Shown: positions 18,894-27,601 of the stretch, piece after piece
Position numbering within the stretch: the first letter of the stretch is position 1
Layout: the number at the start of each line of letters is the position of its first letter
Assembly (NCBI RefSeq): GCF_014337155.1
Contig: NZ_CP060632.1
Coordinates: 1,495,001-1,559,000 of the forward strand
DNA from: Wujia chipingensis
Lineage (GTDB): Bacteria > Bacillota > Clostridia > Lachnospirales > Lachnospiraceae
DNA length: 64,000 bases
Reading direction: 5' to 3'
Made by a program: the position numbers and the translations under genes
Notes under the pieces: generated by a model
The model's input: the letters and a program-made list of their open reading frames with translations, nothing else
What the model was told of the DNA's origin: nothing
Database searches by the model: none

Positions 18894-19142
18894 ACCTTTT
18901 TCAGTGGATAGTTGTAAAATATACTTTTTTTATACGAGTTGTGGTTGCTTACTCAATTCTTTGCAGACGTGCTCTCGCTCACTTCCGCATGTAGCGGTAC
19001 TAAATTCGATGCAGTCGGTAATAAATTACCGATGCATCTCATTAAGTGCCGACATGCTCCAATGGTCTGCTAAGAATTGGTAAGCAACCACAACTCTATA
19101 TACAAAATCTATAATTTACAATAGTGGTCTACCGAAAAAGGT
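18894..19142. repeat. Fold-back (MITE-like) element 2, 249 bp
   Basis: The ends ACCTTTTTC and GAAAAAGGT are inverted copies, and the arms pair inward through ATAGTTGTAAA, GAGTTGTGGTTGCTTAC (partner GTAAGCAACCACAACTC, exact), AATTCTT and GCAGAC. The centre has GCATGTAGCGG and its partner plus a strong hairpin GATGCA..CGGTAA/TTACCG..TGCATC. No protein is encoded. It has the size and design of element 1 at 7103-7357, with the short shared word ATAGTTGTA, but different sequence otherwise. Its right end cuts the mscL pseudogene, which suggests insertion. Confidence 0.6.
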
Positions 19143-19289
19143 CTCATTATTGATGATTGGATTGATAAAATCATCCGTAAAAGCTGTAATTATTCCCTGA
19201 AATGCACCACCAATAATAACTGCGATGGCGAGTTCCATCACATTGCCCTTTTAAGCAAACTCTTTAAACTATTTTAAGAATTTCTTCGT
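19143..19289 (-). pseudogene. mscL: mscL pseudogene fragment
   Basis: Translating the minus strand gives [38 protein letters not shown], then [16 protein letters not shown]. This is the N-terminal third of the large-conductance mechanosensitive channel. The start codon appears changed to ACG (19287-19289), two in-frame stops (TAG, TAA) interrupt it, and the rest is lost where the fold-back element begins at 19142. MscL normally protects cells from osmotic downshock. The identification rests on about 45 residues. Confidence 0.8.
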
Positions 19290-19305
19290 TGGTATCATTC
19301 CTTTC

Positions 19306-20847
19306 CTATCTTACGATCAATGACTTCCCTGTCATCTCTTCCGGCTGTGGAAGTCCCATGATCTCAAGTAATGTTGGAGCGATATCAGCTAAGCATCCAC
19401 CCTCACGAAGCTTTACGCTGTCGTCGTAATTTACAAGAATAAATGGAACCGGGTTGGTTGTATGTGCCGTATGAGGTGCCTTTGTCTTGTAATCAATCAT
19501 CTGCTCTGCATTTCCGTGGTCTGCACAGATAAAGAGCACGCCATCTACTTCCTTGATTGCCTCTACAGCAGTTCCTACACACTGGTCAACTGTCTCAACA
19601 GCCTTTACAGCAGCAGGGATCACACCAGTATGTCCTACCATGTCCGGGTTTGCAAAATTGATGATAATCACATCATACTTACCGGAACGGATGGCTGCAT
19701 TCAGCTTCTCAGATACTTCCGGTGCACTCATCTCTGGCTGCAGATCGTAAGTTGCAACAGCTGGAGACTTTACAAGTACTCTGTCCTCATCCTTGTTTGG
19801 CTCTTCAACACCACCGTTGAAGAAGAATGTAACATGTGCATATTTCTCTGTCTCAGCGGTACGAAGCTGCTTCAAACCATTTGCAGCAAGATACTCTCCA
19901 AGTGTATTCTTGATCTCCTGCTTCTTGAAAGCGATGATCTTGTTCGGTATAGACTCATCGTAATCCTTGAAGCATACATATGTTAGTGGCAGCTTTCCAC
20001 CTTTCCGCTCAAATCCTGTAAACTCATCTGCACAGAATGCTCTTGTGATCTCACGTGCACGGTCTGGACGGAAGTTAAAGAAGATAACGGAATCGTTTGC
20101 CTTTACGGTTGCAACCGGCTTTCCATCTGCCTCGATAACAGTAGGAAGAACAAACTCATCTGTCTTATCATTTGCATAAGAATCTGCAACTGCCTGTACT
20201 GGATCTGCAGCCTTTACGCCCTCGCCATATACCATAGCTGCATAAGCTTTCTCTACACGATCCCAGTTGTTATCACGATCCATTGCATAGTAACGACCGG
20301 AAATACTTGCGACCTTACCGACTCCGATCTCCTGCATCTTATCAACGAGCGCTGCAACATAATCCTTACCAGATGCTGGAGGTGTATCTCTACCATCTAA
20401 GAATGGATGTACATATACGCGATCAAAGCCCTGCTTCTTGCAAAGCTCTAAGATACCATACAGATGTGTATTGTGGCTGTGTACACCGCCATCGGAAAGA
20501 AGTCCCCACAGATGAAGGTCGGAATTGTTCTTCTTGCAGTTCTCAATCGCCTCAAGCATTGCTTCGTTCTCGAAGAAATCGCCATCCTCGATTGCCTTTG
20601 TGATCGATGTCAGATCCTGATAAATAATTCTTCCGGCGCCAATATTCATATGACCAACCTCAGAGTTACCCATCTGTCCGTCTGGAAGTCCAACTGCAAG
20701 TCCGGAAGCATTTCCTCTTACATATGGACACTCTGCCATCAGCTTATCCATCACAGGTGTGTTTGCCATGTAAATTGCATTACCTTCTGTCTTGTCTGTA
20801 ATGCCATAGCCATCAAGTACCATCAATACAACTGGTTTCTTACTCAT
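19306..20847 (-). CDS. gpmI: 2,3-bisphosphoglycerate-independent phosphoglycerate mutase
   Basis: A 513-residue glycolytic enzyme interconverting 3- and 2-phosphoglycerate. The metal-binding start VLMVLDGYG, the phosphoserine S62 in GQMGNSEVGHMNIG, HSHNTHLYG, and the C-terminal metal motifs NFANPDMVGHTG and CADHGNAEQM are intact. It has its own promoter and a GGAG ribosome binding site. Confidence 0.97.
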   Translation of the reverse strand: MSKKPVVLMVLDGYGITDKTEGNAIYMANTPVMDKLMAECPYVRGNASGLAVGLPDGQMGNSEVGHMNIGAGRIIYQDLTSITKAIEDGDFFENEAMLEAIENCKKNNSDLHLWGLLSDGGVHSHNTHLYGILELCKKQGFDRVYVHPFLDGRDTPPASGKDYVAALVDKMQEIGVGKVASISGRYYAMDRDNNWDRVEKAYAAMVYGEGVKAADPVQAVADSYANDKTDEFVLPTVIEADGKPVATVKANDSVIFFNFRPDRAREITRAFCADEFTGFERKGGKLPLTYVCFKDYDESIPNKIIAFKKQEIKNTLGEYLAANGLKQLRTAETEKYAHVTFFFNGGVEEPNKDEDRVLVKSPAVATYDLQPEMSAPEVSEKLNAAIRSGKYDVIIINFANPDMVGHTGVIPAAVKAVETVDQCVGTAVEAIKEVDGVLFICADHGNAEQMIDYKTKAPHTAHTTNPVPFILVNYDDSVKLREGGCLADIAPTLLEIMGLPQPEEMTGKSLIVR

Positions 20848-20898
20848 TGTTTATCTCCTTTAATTTATAATAATTTATTCTTTGTAATTTCCTGTTTG

Positions 20899-20927
20899 AT
20901 TATATACAGTTATACACTTTTTTTCAA
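20899..20927 (-). promoter_or_regulatory. gpmI promoter
   Basis: TTGAAA (20922-20927), 17 nt, TATAAT (20899-20904) on the minus strand: a near-consensus vegetative promoter about 52 bp upstream of the gpmI start. Confidence 0.75.
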
Positions 20928-20955
20928 GATTTTATCGTAGAGATTTCTCCCTGAT

Positions 20956-23900
20956 TTATTTTTTTATGTATGCCTGTGTTTTCACACTGGTAATACCCTG
21001 ATAGCGCATCGCTGGTGCCTTACCATTCTTTGGCACAAGAACAATCTGGATGCCTTCGAGACGTTTTGCAAGACCTGCGGTTCCAGCAGCCTCACCATTC
21101 TTTGCCCAGCCAAGCCAGCCAAAGCTCTGTGCATGTACACGATAATATACATCATAATGCTCTGCCATCTCGCCAGTCAGTGCGATACGGATTGCTTCGA
21201 GACGCTTCGCCTCTCCACTTGTACCAGACATAACGCCATTGCGTTTCCATGTATTTGGATCGTTCTCATTTCCCTGCCAGCCATAAGACTGTACATGTGT
21301 CGTATAGACAATGCTGCCGCTGTATGTCTGGTTTGTTAGCTTGATATTGATACCTTCGAGACGCTTTGCTAATCCAGAAGTACCACTCATCTGTCCATTA
21401 TACTTCCAGCCCTGCCAGCCGAAGCTCTGTACATGTGTACGGTACGCAACATTGATTGCGTTCTCACCGACCACAGACGGATTCGTGTTGGATGTCGCCG
21501 GATTACCGACAACCGGTGAAGATCCAGCCTTTGCAATATAGCTTGCTAACTGTTTTGTAACATTCACACCCTTGAAGTTTGCGCCCGGTGCAGATTCACC
21601 CTTCTTTACAACTACAATCTGGATGCCTTCCAGACGTTTTGCATAGCCTGCTGTTCCAGATGGTGCGCCATTCTTCGCCCAGCCGAGCCATCCGTAAGAC
21701 TGTGCGTGCACTCTGTAATACACATCATATTTATCCTTATCTGCGCCTGTAAGCTGAATCTTGATTGCTTCGAGTCTCTTTGCTTCCCCCTCAGTTCCGT
21801 TCATCTCACCATTTGCAGACCAAGGCAGCCAGCCGTAACTCTGACAATGCGTCGTGTACTGAATACCGAGCTTGGCTGTCTTTCCTGCTTCCGCAGAATT
21901 TACAACAATATTGATACCTTCAAGTCTCTTTGCCTTTCCGCTTGTACCTGACATAGTACCATTGGATTTCCATGTCTTGATATCGTTCTCTTTTCCTTCC
22001 CAGCCAAATGTCTGTACATGCGTACGGTAGGAAACTGTAATATTCGGAGCTGTTGTAGTTGTGCCTGTATTTCCACCTGTATTGCTTCCGGTGTTACCAC
22101 CTGTGGAACCACCAGTATTCCCTCCTGTACTTCCGTCAGTAGAGTCTCCAGTATTACCGCCTGTGGAGCCGCCGGCATTTCCACCTGTATTTCCTCCAGT
22201 GTTACCACCAGTCGAACCACCGGTTGTCTCTTTGACTGTGGTAACGGTGAGTCCTGCGCTCTTATCGCTTTCCAGCCAATACCCCTTTGCCACCTTCTTT
22301 ACATAAAATGTATAAGCTGTATTTGCTGTAAGTCTTGTAAATACATTGCTATTCTGCCAGTTCACGCCATCTTTGGAATATTTGCAGCCAGCAACACTGT
22401 TTAATGTGACAGAAGCAGCTGTCTTAGATGCAAGTGTTGGAGCTGACGGTGTTTCATATTTCTTATACACGGAAAGCTTAACAGTATCTTTGTATCCGCC
22501 CGATTTTGTTGTCACAGAAATCTCTGTATATCCAGGTGCAACCGCCGTAAGAACACCGGTTGTCGCATCGATTTTAGCAACCTCTGGATTGGAAGAGGTA
22601 TATGTAATCGTCTTATCTGTGGCATTGGCAGGGGAAACCGTTGCCGGGAAGCTCCATGAAACAGCATCTCCGATCGTTATAGATTTCTCGGAAGGCTGAT
22701 TGTCAAACCGAACCCCTGTTACTTCTACAATCTTCTCTCCTTCCTGTGCGGTCTTTACTTTGATCGTTACAATCTCGCCCGTGCGAATGTTGTTATCTGC
22801 ATCGGCTTTTACACGGATTTCAAATGTATATTCTGTATCTGGATCTAATCCCTCAAATACGTTGCTATCCTGCCATGTTCCATTTGGAGCAATGCGATAC
22901 TCACAGTCGTCATATGGTGTTAACGTGATCGTATTTGTCGTCGGTGTCTCACTTGTGCTTGGTGCCTGTGTTGGAGCCTCTGGTGTCTTCCACACCGTAA
23001 CTGCACAGGTTGCTTTCACATCTGATGTGCTTCCGTTTGCTTTTGCTGTGATTGTTGCAGAACCTGCGCCAACCGCGGTTACCTTACCAGAAGCATTCAC
23101 AGTTGCAACCTTGTTGTTCGAAGAACTCCATGTCACGCTCTTATCTGTTGCATCATCCGGTGATACAGTTGCAACAAGGGTTGTCTCTGTCACAGGATTT
23201 GTTCCTCCGATCTCGAAGCTCAGCGTGTCTTTATTCAAAGCAACACCTGTTGCTGCAACCTCCTTCGGTACATCAGGTGTGGAACTGCCACCAGATGAAA
23301 GATTTTTGTCTATATACTGATGTTCGGTATCGGATGTGTATTTTTCATAGATTGCAGCCGCAGCAGCAACCAGAGTCGCGTTATAATCTATGGCTACCTC
23401 ATTACATACATAATCGCTTGCAGAATCAACATAGGAACCATCGATTTTCTGTCCGCCAACCAAAGCACCGATTAACATGTTTTTCTGAGCAGTTGTTCCT
23501 TGATCTTTACCAGTATATCCGGAAGCCGCTCTATGATGCGGGTATTTTGGTCCATACGCATTATATCCGATGACAAAACATTGCTTTGCTGCATTGTTAC
23601 CAAGCAGATATTTCATCTGTCCCTCTGACCAGCCTCGATATGTTTCTATTGACGTCATCTTATCATACAATAATCCTGTGTACTGCATAGATGTGTTATA
23701 ACGGGCAGAACCCCAATTGCTGACACATCGATAGCCACCATAGGTACTATTGCCATCTGAAATTCCCATAAGCGATGCTATTTTACTGGAATTCCCATCG
23801 TAATAAGCCACTGCCGGACCGACATTGTCCCAGCCAAGCGGCCAATATGGTTTCATAGCTGCATCTGCATTTTTATACTGATTATATTCAGACAGATAAC

Positions 23901-25239
23901 TTGTGTTTCCGGTAATCTGATACAACAACAGCGCTGCCAGACAATAATCATCTTCCCAGTTAGAAGATACATAAAAGCTACCAGACGTTGTACCAACAGA
24001 CTTATTGTGATTTTTTGCATATGCAAAAAGCATTTCTGCTGTCTTTAAATATTTGTCGCCGCCAAAGTTTTTATACTGCATGGCAAGTGCGGCTGCGGAT
24101 AATGATACCACATCAGTATGTGGTGCAGAATCGCTGGAGAAATATGCCGTACGATTGCTCTGTGGCTGAGCTTCCGGCGCTCCCCAATATCCATGATCGT
24201 AACCACCGCCACCATTTCCAACCTGTACACAGTACGCTTCCACAGAAGTTCCTGCACTGTTTAATACAGCACATTTAGTCAGATAATCCGCAAAATGTGT
24301 CGTGATTGTCTGCAAATGATTCGTCTGTCCCGATGCCACATATGCAGATTTGTTCGTATTATAGCTCATACCAAGCACAAATGCCGCATATGCTTCTGGA
24401 AGACCAAACTTTACATGATCGCCCGCGTCATGGAATCCGCCAGTCAAATCTACCGTAACAGTACTTCCATCGGTTCTTGTATAAGAATACTTATCATAGG
24501 TGTGGCAATTTCCTCTCCAGTCAAGCAGAGACTTTGTTCCTACCTCATCGCCACACATATTTGCATCATAAAAATACAAAGAGTACTGAAGCAGCTTTGC
24601 ATAGTTGTAATCAATATCTGAATAATTGTAATCTGTTACATTTCCGGCAGGAATTGTGACTGTACCAGAGCCGCCAGAACTTCCACCAGAACCACCAGAT
24701 GAGGTAGAATCTGTCGAGAACTTCACAGAATTGATCTGGTATGTAACAGTAGAACCTTCCTGCAGGTTTGTAAACTGCACGCCGATTTTACCAACTTCTG
24801 TGCTATTTCCCCAATCCAGACTTGAGAGATCCATGCTCATTTCCATCGTTCCTGATGTTGTCAAGTTTACATAATTTCCCTGATTCCATTTCCAGTCCTT
24901 TGACATGAACATCATCATAGCTCCCGGCGTACCCGTTGTACCCGCAGTGAAGTTTGAAACTGACAGACTCATGCTCAAACTCTTAATTCCCTTTGCTTCC
25001 CATTCGGATTTTTCATCCATATCCGCTGGCAAACTCAGTATAAGCTCGGAGATCATAATCCCTTTGTTTTCGCCATTGTCTTTTGCAGCCTCTGTTTTTC
25101 CACTCATCGTAATATACGATGATAAATCCATTTCCGTTGCTGCCTGTGGTGTCAACGTTGGAATCGTCACCCCTGTTATCATGAATAACAGAGCAAATAC
25201 AACTGCAAACACCCTCCTTGTCATTCGTTTTTTGCTCAT
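20956..25239 (-). CDS. Secreted GH9 cellulase with Ig-like domains and six ChW repeats
   Basis: A 1427-residue extracellular enzyme. The order is: signal peptide (1-34), a beta-rich module of unknown type (about 36-176), a Gly/Ser linker, the GH9 catalytic domain (about 203-635), a Big2-like domain (about 660-750), a fibronectin-like segment (about 754-832), a second Big2-like domain (about 838-926), another fibronectin-like segment (to about 1003), a Gly/Thr/Asn-rich linker (about 1004-1062) and two blocks of three ChW repeats (about 1066-1212 and 1262-1402). The catalytic base is in GGFHDAGDH (D271/D274) and the acid is E614 in CNEVAIDYNA. GH9 enzymes cut beta-1,4-glucan; ChW repeats are thought to mediate surface or protein contacts. 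A GH5 gene lies directly upstream. No LPXTG, dockerin or SLH domain is seen. Confidence 0.93.
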   Translation of the reverse strand: MSKKRMTRRVFAVVFALLFMITGVTIPTLTPQAATEMDLSSYITMSGKTEAAKDNGENKGIMISELILSLPADMDEKSEWEAKGIKSLSMSLSVSNFTAGTTGTPGAMMMFMSKDWKWNQGNYVNLTTSGTMEMSMDLSSLDWGNSTEVGKIGVQFTNLQEGSTVTYQINSVKFSTDSTSSGGSGGSSGGSGTVTIPAGNVTDYNYSDIDYNYAKLLQYSLYFYDANMCGDEVGTKSLLDWRGNCHTYDKYSYTRTDGSTVTVDLTGGFHDAGDHVKFGLPEAYAAFVLGMSYNTNKSAYVASGQTNHLQTITTHFADYLTKCAVLNSAGTSVEAYCVQVGNGGGGYDHGYWGAPEAQPQSNRTAYFSSDSAPHTDVVSLSAAALAMQYKNFGGDKYLKTAEMLFAYAKNHNKSVGTTSGSFYVSSNWEDDYCLAALLLYQITGNTSYLSEYNQYKNADAAMKPYWPLGWDNVGPAVAYYDGNSSKIASLMGISDGNSTYGGYRCVSNWGSARYNTSMQYTGLLYDKMTSIETYRGWSEGQMKYLLGNNAAKQCFVIGYNAYGPKYPHHRAASGYTGKDQGTTAQKNMLIGALVGGQKIDGSYVDSASDYVCNEVAIDYNATLVAAAAAIYEKYTSDTEHQYIDKNLSSGGSSTPDVPKEVAATGVALNKDTLSFEIGGTNPVTETTLVATVSPDDATDKSVTWSSSNNKVATVNASGKVTAVGAGSATITAKANGSTSDVKATCAVTVWKTPEAPTQAPSTSETPTTNTITLTPYDDCEYRIAPNGTWQDSNVFEGLDPDTEYTFEIRVKADADNNIRTGEIVTIKVKTAQEGEKIVEVTGVRFDNQPSEKSITIGDAVSWSFPATVSPANATDKTITYTSSNPEVAKIDATTGVLTAVAPGYTEISVTTKSGGYKDTVKLSVYKKYETPSAPTLASKTAASVTLNSVAGCKYSKDGVNWQNSNVFTRLTANTAYTFYVKKVAKGYWLESDKSAGLTVTTVKETTGGSTGGNTGGNTGGNAGGSTGGNTGDSTDGSTGGNTGGSTGGNTGSNTGGNTGTTTTAPNITVSYRTHVQTFGWEGKENDIKTWKSNGTMSGTSGKAKRLEGINIVVNSAEAGKTAKLGIQYTTHCQSYGWLPWSANGEMNGTEGEAKRLEAIKIQLTGADKDKYDVYYRVHAQSYGWLGWAKNGAPSGTAGYAKRLEGIQIVVVKKGESAPGANFKGVNVTKQLASYIAKAGSSPVVGNPATSNTNPSVVGENAINVAYRTHVQSFGWQGWKYNGQMSGTSGLAKRLEGINIKLTNQTYSGSIVYTTHVQSYGWQGNENDPNTWKRNGVMSGTSGEAKRLEAIRIALTGEMAEHYDVYYRVHAQSFGWLGWAKNGEAAGTAGLAKRLEGIQIVLVPKNGKAPAMRYQGITSVKTQAYIKK

Positions 25240-25260
25240 TTGAACCCTCCTCTTAATGTT

Positions 25261-25383
25261 TTAATTGTTCTTTTTATCTTGCACGAGCTGTAACTGTGCC
25301 CGCAACTTTTCAATTTCTGCCTCCGATCATTTTCTTCATACAATCCATTATAATCGACACCTGGCTTATGTTCAATCAATGAA
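25261..25383 (-). pseudogene. Possible frameshifted coiled-coil remnant before the GH9 gene
   Basis: The stretch between GH5 and GH9 reads, in one minus frame, IEHKPGVDYNGLYEENDRRQ and then, shifted by one frame, EAEIEKLRAQLQLVQDKKNN before TAA at 25261. Together they look like the tail of a protein ending in a coiled coil. The same DNA also carries the GH9 promoter. It may be a decayed gene end or chance. Confidence 0.25.
25347..25375 (-). promoter_or_regulatory. GH9 cellulase promoter
   Basis: TTGAAC (25370-25375), 17 nt, TATAAT (25347-25352) on the minus strand, about 108 bp upstream of the GH9 ATG, which has AGGAGGG in front. Confidence 0.65.
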
Positions 25384-25396
25384 TTTTACATATAGG

Positions 25397-26917
25397 TTAT
25401 TTGTAGTACTCTCCCAGACTGATTCCATTGATGCCAAGCGGAATCGCATGATCAAGTCCGATGAACTTCTCACCGTTGTTCCAGAGAACTTCCTTGACAA
25501 ATGCATACTTTTCCTCGTCCCATGTTGTGAAATCATCTAAAACCATGCCTCCGGTATCCCCAGAGTTCGCATTGAAGCACCAGAAGGTATGATTCAGTCT
25601 ATTCTTCTGTATGAGTTCGCGCATATAGGTCATCCAGATGATGTTCGGTTCCGTCATAAATCCGCCCCACTCACCGATCAGAAGCGGTGCAATATTATCC
25701 TCATGGATATAAAACCAGTTATCGTGCCAGCAGTCTTTCATCAGGCTGTCATAGGTATAACTGCCCTGAAACCAAGGCTGTTCATATACAGTCGGGCCAT
25801 AATCGTGCGGCGAATATACAAGCTTGTTCTGATATTTGCCAAGGTCAACCGGGTAATCTGCGACACCGCGCAGGTTTCCGCCCCACCAGTTGAAATAATA
25901 ATCATCCTCATTCGTTGATGCATAATTGCCATTCTTCTTGATATCAACCGGATAGATCTCAGTTCCTTCCACGAGCACGAGTACATTTGGATTCTTCGAC
26001 AGCACAGCATTTGCGGCACGCTCTGCCGTGTATTTCCAGTTGTTCTCAGACTTCGAATCGTTCCAGATTGCCGCCCCGTCGCCCTCGTTCGGTTTTCCAT
26101 GCGGCTCATTCTTCAGGTCATAGGCAATGATCGTATCATCGTTCTTGTAGCGGTCAGCCATCCACGAAAGTGCATACAGATAATCATCCGTGGATATCCG
26201 GTCCGTGTACCAGAGATTCACCATATGTCCGCTCGCATTCGTCTCCGCACAATGGATATCAATGATCAGCTTTAACCCATTCGCCCGGCATTGCCCGATC
26301 ACATACTCAAAGATCTGCAGGCTGTCCATTCCAACTAGATAATCGTTGGTCGCCTGGTTGAAATTTGCATCCGGATATTCACCGTTCGACCATTGTAAGA
26401 TCAGTTCTGCTGAAAATGGCACACGGATCACATTGAATCCGTGGTTTGCAATCTCCTGAATCGACTGATTCAGATCGGAAGCCCATAATCCGTCAAATGT
26501 GTTCGTCCCTGTATTATAGCCAAACCAGTTGATACCAGTCAGCCACACTTCGTTTCCATCTGCATCCACGATCTTATTGCCATCGGTAAACAGCCAGTCA
26601 TCAGTCGTTGGTTCCGGCACATCCATCGCACCATAGTCGACATCCCGGTCTACAGACACGTGATTGGTGGCTGCTGTCTCGTTCACAGAGTCATCCGAAG
26701 TATCGTTCGTAGCAGGATTATTGGTCGAAGCATCATTCTGATTGTCTGAATTTTCACCTGTTTCCTCATCAATCTGTGCTTCTGCCGAACCGGATGCAGA
26801 CTTGTTGGTTTCTGCTTTATCCCATTTTCCCTGTATCTGCATACCAAGCAGCATGCCGAGCAGAAAGACGATAATAAACAGCAATATAAATATTACAATT
26901 TTTAGATTTTTGTTCAT
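25397..26917 (-). CDS. Membrane-anchored GH5 endoglucanase
   Basis: A 506-residue glycoside hydrolase family 5 enzyme. Residues 6-28 form an uncleaved-looking membrane anchor, followed by an Asp/Asn/Thr-rich spacer (about 35-90) and the catalytic barrel (about 105-485). The acid/base is E271 in DLKNEPHG, the nucleophile E416 in LLIGEWGGF, and the conserved RVPFS strand and HCAE are present. GH5 members of this look cut beta-1,4-glucans such as cellulose, lichenan or barley glucan; mannanase activity cannot be excluded. The ATG at 26917 with GAGGGGAG in front is chosen over an in-frame codon 14 residues upstream. It lies before the GH9 gene. Confidence 0.9.
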   Translation of the reverse strand: MNKNLKIVIFILLFIIVFLLGMLLGMQIQGKWDKAETNKSASGSAEAQIDEETGENSDNQNDASTNNPATNDTSDDSVNETAATNHVSVDRDVDYGAMDVPEPTTDDWLFTDGNKIVDADGNEVWLTGINWFGYNTGTNTFDGLWASDLNQSIQEIANHGFNVIRVPFSAELILQWSNGEYPDANFNQATNDYLVGMDSLQIFEYVIGQCRANGLKLIIDIHCAETNASGHMVNLWYTDRISTDDYLYALSWMADRYKNDDTIIAYDLKNEPHGKPNEGDGAAIWNDSKSENNWKYTAERAANAVLSKNPNVLVLVEGTEIYPVDIKKNGNYASTNEDDYYFNWWGGNLRGVADYPVDLGKYQNKLVYSPHDYGPTVYEQPWFQGSYTYDSLMKDCWHDNWFYIHEDNIAPLLIGEWGGFMTEPNIIWMTYMRELIQKNRLNHTFWCFNANSGDTGGMVLDDFTTWDEEKYAFVKEVLWNNGEKFIGLDHAIPLGINGISLGEYYK

Positions 26918-27025
26918 TCTCCCCTCAAATCCTTTCCTTTTGATTTTTCTCTTCCTCAAAACGCAAATATTAGTATAAAAATTTTATCATGAATTCTTAA
27001 CTGCATCAATTAAATTGCAGTAAAA

Positions 27026-27068
27026 AAGAGAGATTTATTTTCTTTCAGTGAAAACATCCATCTCTCTT
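27026..27068 (-). terminator. Terminator after the LytTR pseudogene
   Basis: AAGAGAGAT/ATCTCTCTT arms (27026-27034 and 27060-27068) followed by TTTTTT on the minus strand. Confidence 0.7.
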
Positions 27069-27074
27069 ACACTT

Positions 27075-27422
27075 TTATTTCCATGTTGTCACCGCACTCT
27101 TATAAGTACGCCCAATACTAATCTTATAACCATCATTTATGACAAGATAATTAGAATGTATAGAAACAACATAGTCCATATTTACAATATACCCAGTATG
27201 TCATCGGACAAAATTATACGGTAATCGTTTTATTAAAGAAGCTAATGATATATATGATGCATATTCACTCCCCTTTGTCACAAAACGAACCTTTCTTGCA
27301 TCTCTTTCAATATACATCACTTCATTTAAATTGATTAGCACCTTCTCCTTCTCACATACAATTTCTATAAACTTGCTTTTTGTAGTTAAATAATTATTTT
27401 GTTCATTATTATTTGTTATCAT
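27075..27422 (-). pseudogene. LytTR-domain regulator broken by one TGA codon
   Basis: The frame starts at 27422 and stops at TGA (27201-27203) after 73 residues, yet the same frame continues without a shift for 41 more residues to TAA at 27075. Together they form a complete stand-alone LytTR DNA-binding domain: VCEKEKVLINLNEVMYIER, then LPYNFVR-stop-HTGYIVNMDYVVSI, ending GYKISIGRTYKSAVTTW. The stop falls at the residue between Arg and His of the conserved F-x-R-x-H motif. No receiver or membrane domain is attached, so it was a small LytTR regulator of about 115 residues. A 21-bp-period repeat of LytTR type lies upstream. Confidence 0.85.
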
Positions 27423-27491
27423 TTATATGTACTCTCCCCGTAAGTCCGATATCAATATTTTATTTCGTTTGTTATACAAAATCCATGCACT

Positions 27492-27526
27492 TTGTATAAA
27501 CAACCTATAACCTTGCATAAACAACC
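27492..27526. promoter_or_regulatory. Direct repeat with 21-bp period, LytTR-type operator
   Basis: TTGTATAAACAACC (27492-27505) and TTGCATAAACAACC (27513-27526) are 13/14 identical and start 21 bp apart. Two direct repeats two helical turns apart are the hallmark of AgrA/ComE-type LytTR binding sites. They lie upstream of the broken LytTR gene, next to a weak promoter (TTATAC, 17 nt, TATAAC on the minus strand). Confidence 0.65.
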
Positions 27527-27575
27527 AATTGTATTACAAAGGGAAAATACTTCATATTTAATTATCAAATTAAAA

Positions 27576-27601
27576 AAGACCACTATTTTTCAAGTGGTCT
27601 T
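27576..27601 (-). terminator. Terminator of the ABC/surface-protein operon
   Basis: AAGACCACT/AGTGGTCTT with an 8-nt loop overlaps the stop codon at 27583 and is followed by TTTTTTAATTT on the minus strand. Confidence 0.85.

Noticed and set aside
27201..27203. TGA as a selenocysteine codon in the LytTR gene
   Set aside because: No SECIS-like hairpin was seen next to it and LytTR proteins are not known selenoproteins; a nonsense mutation or sequencing error is simpler.
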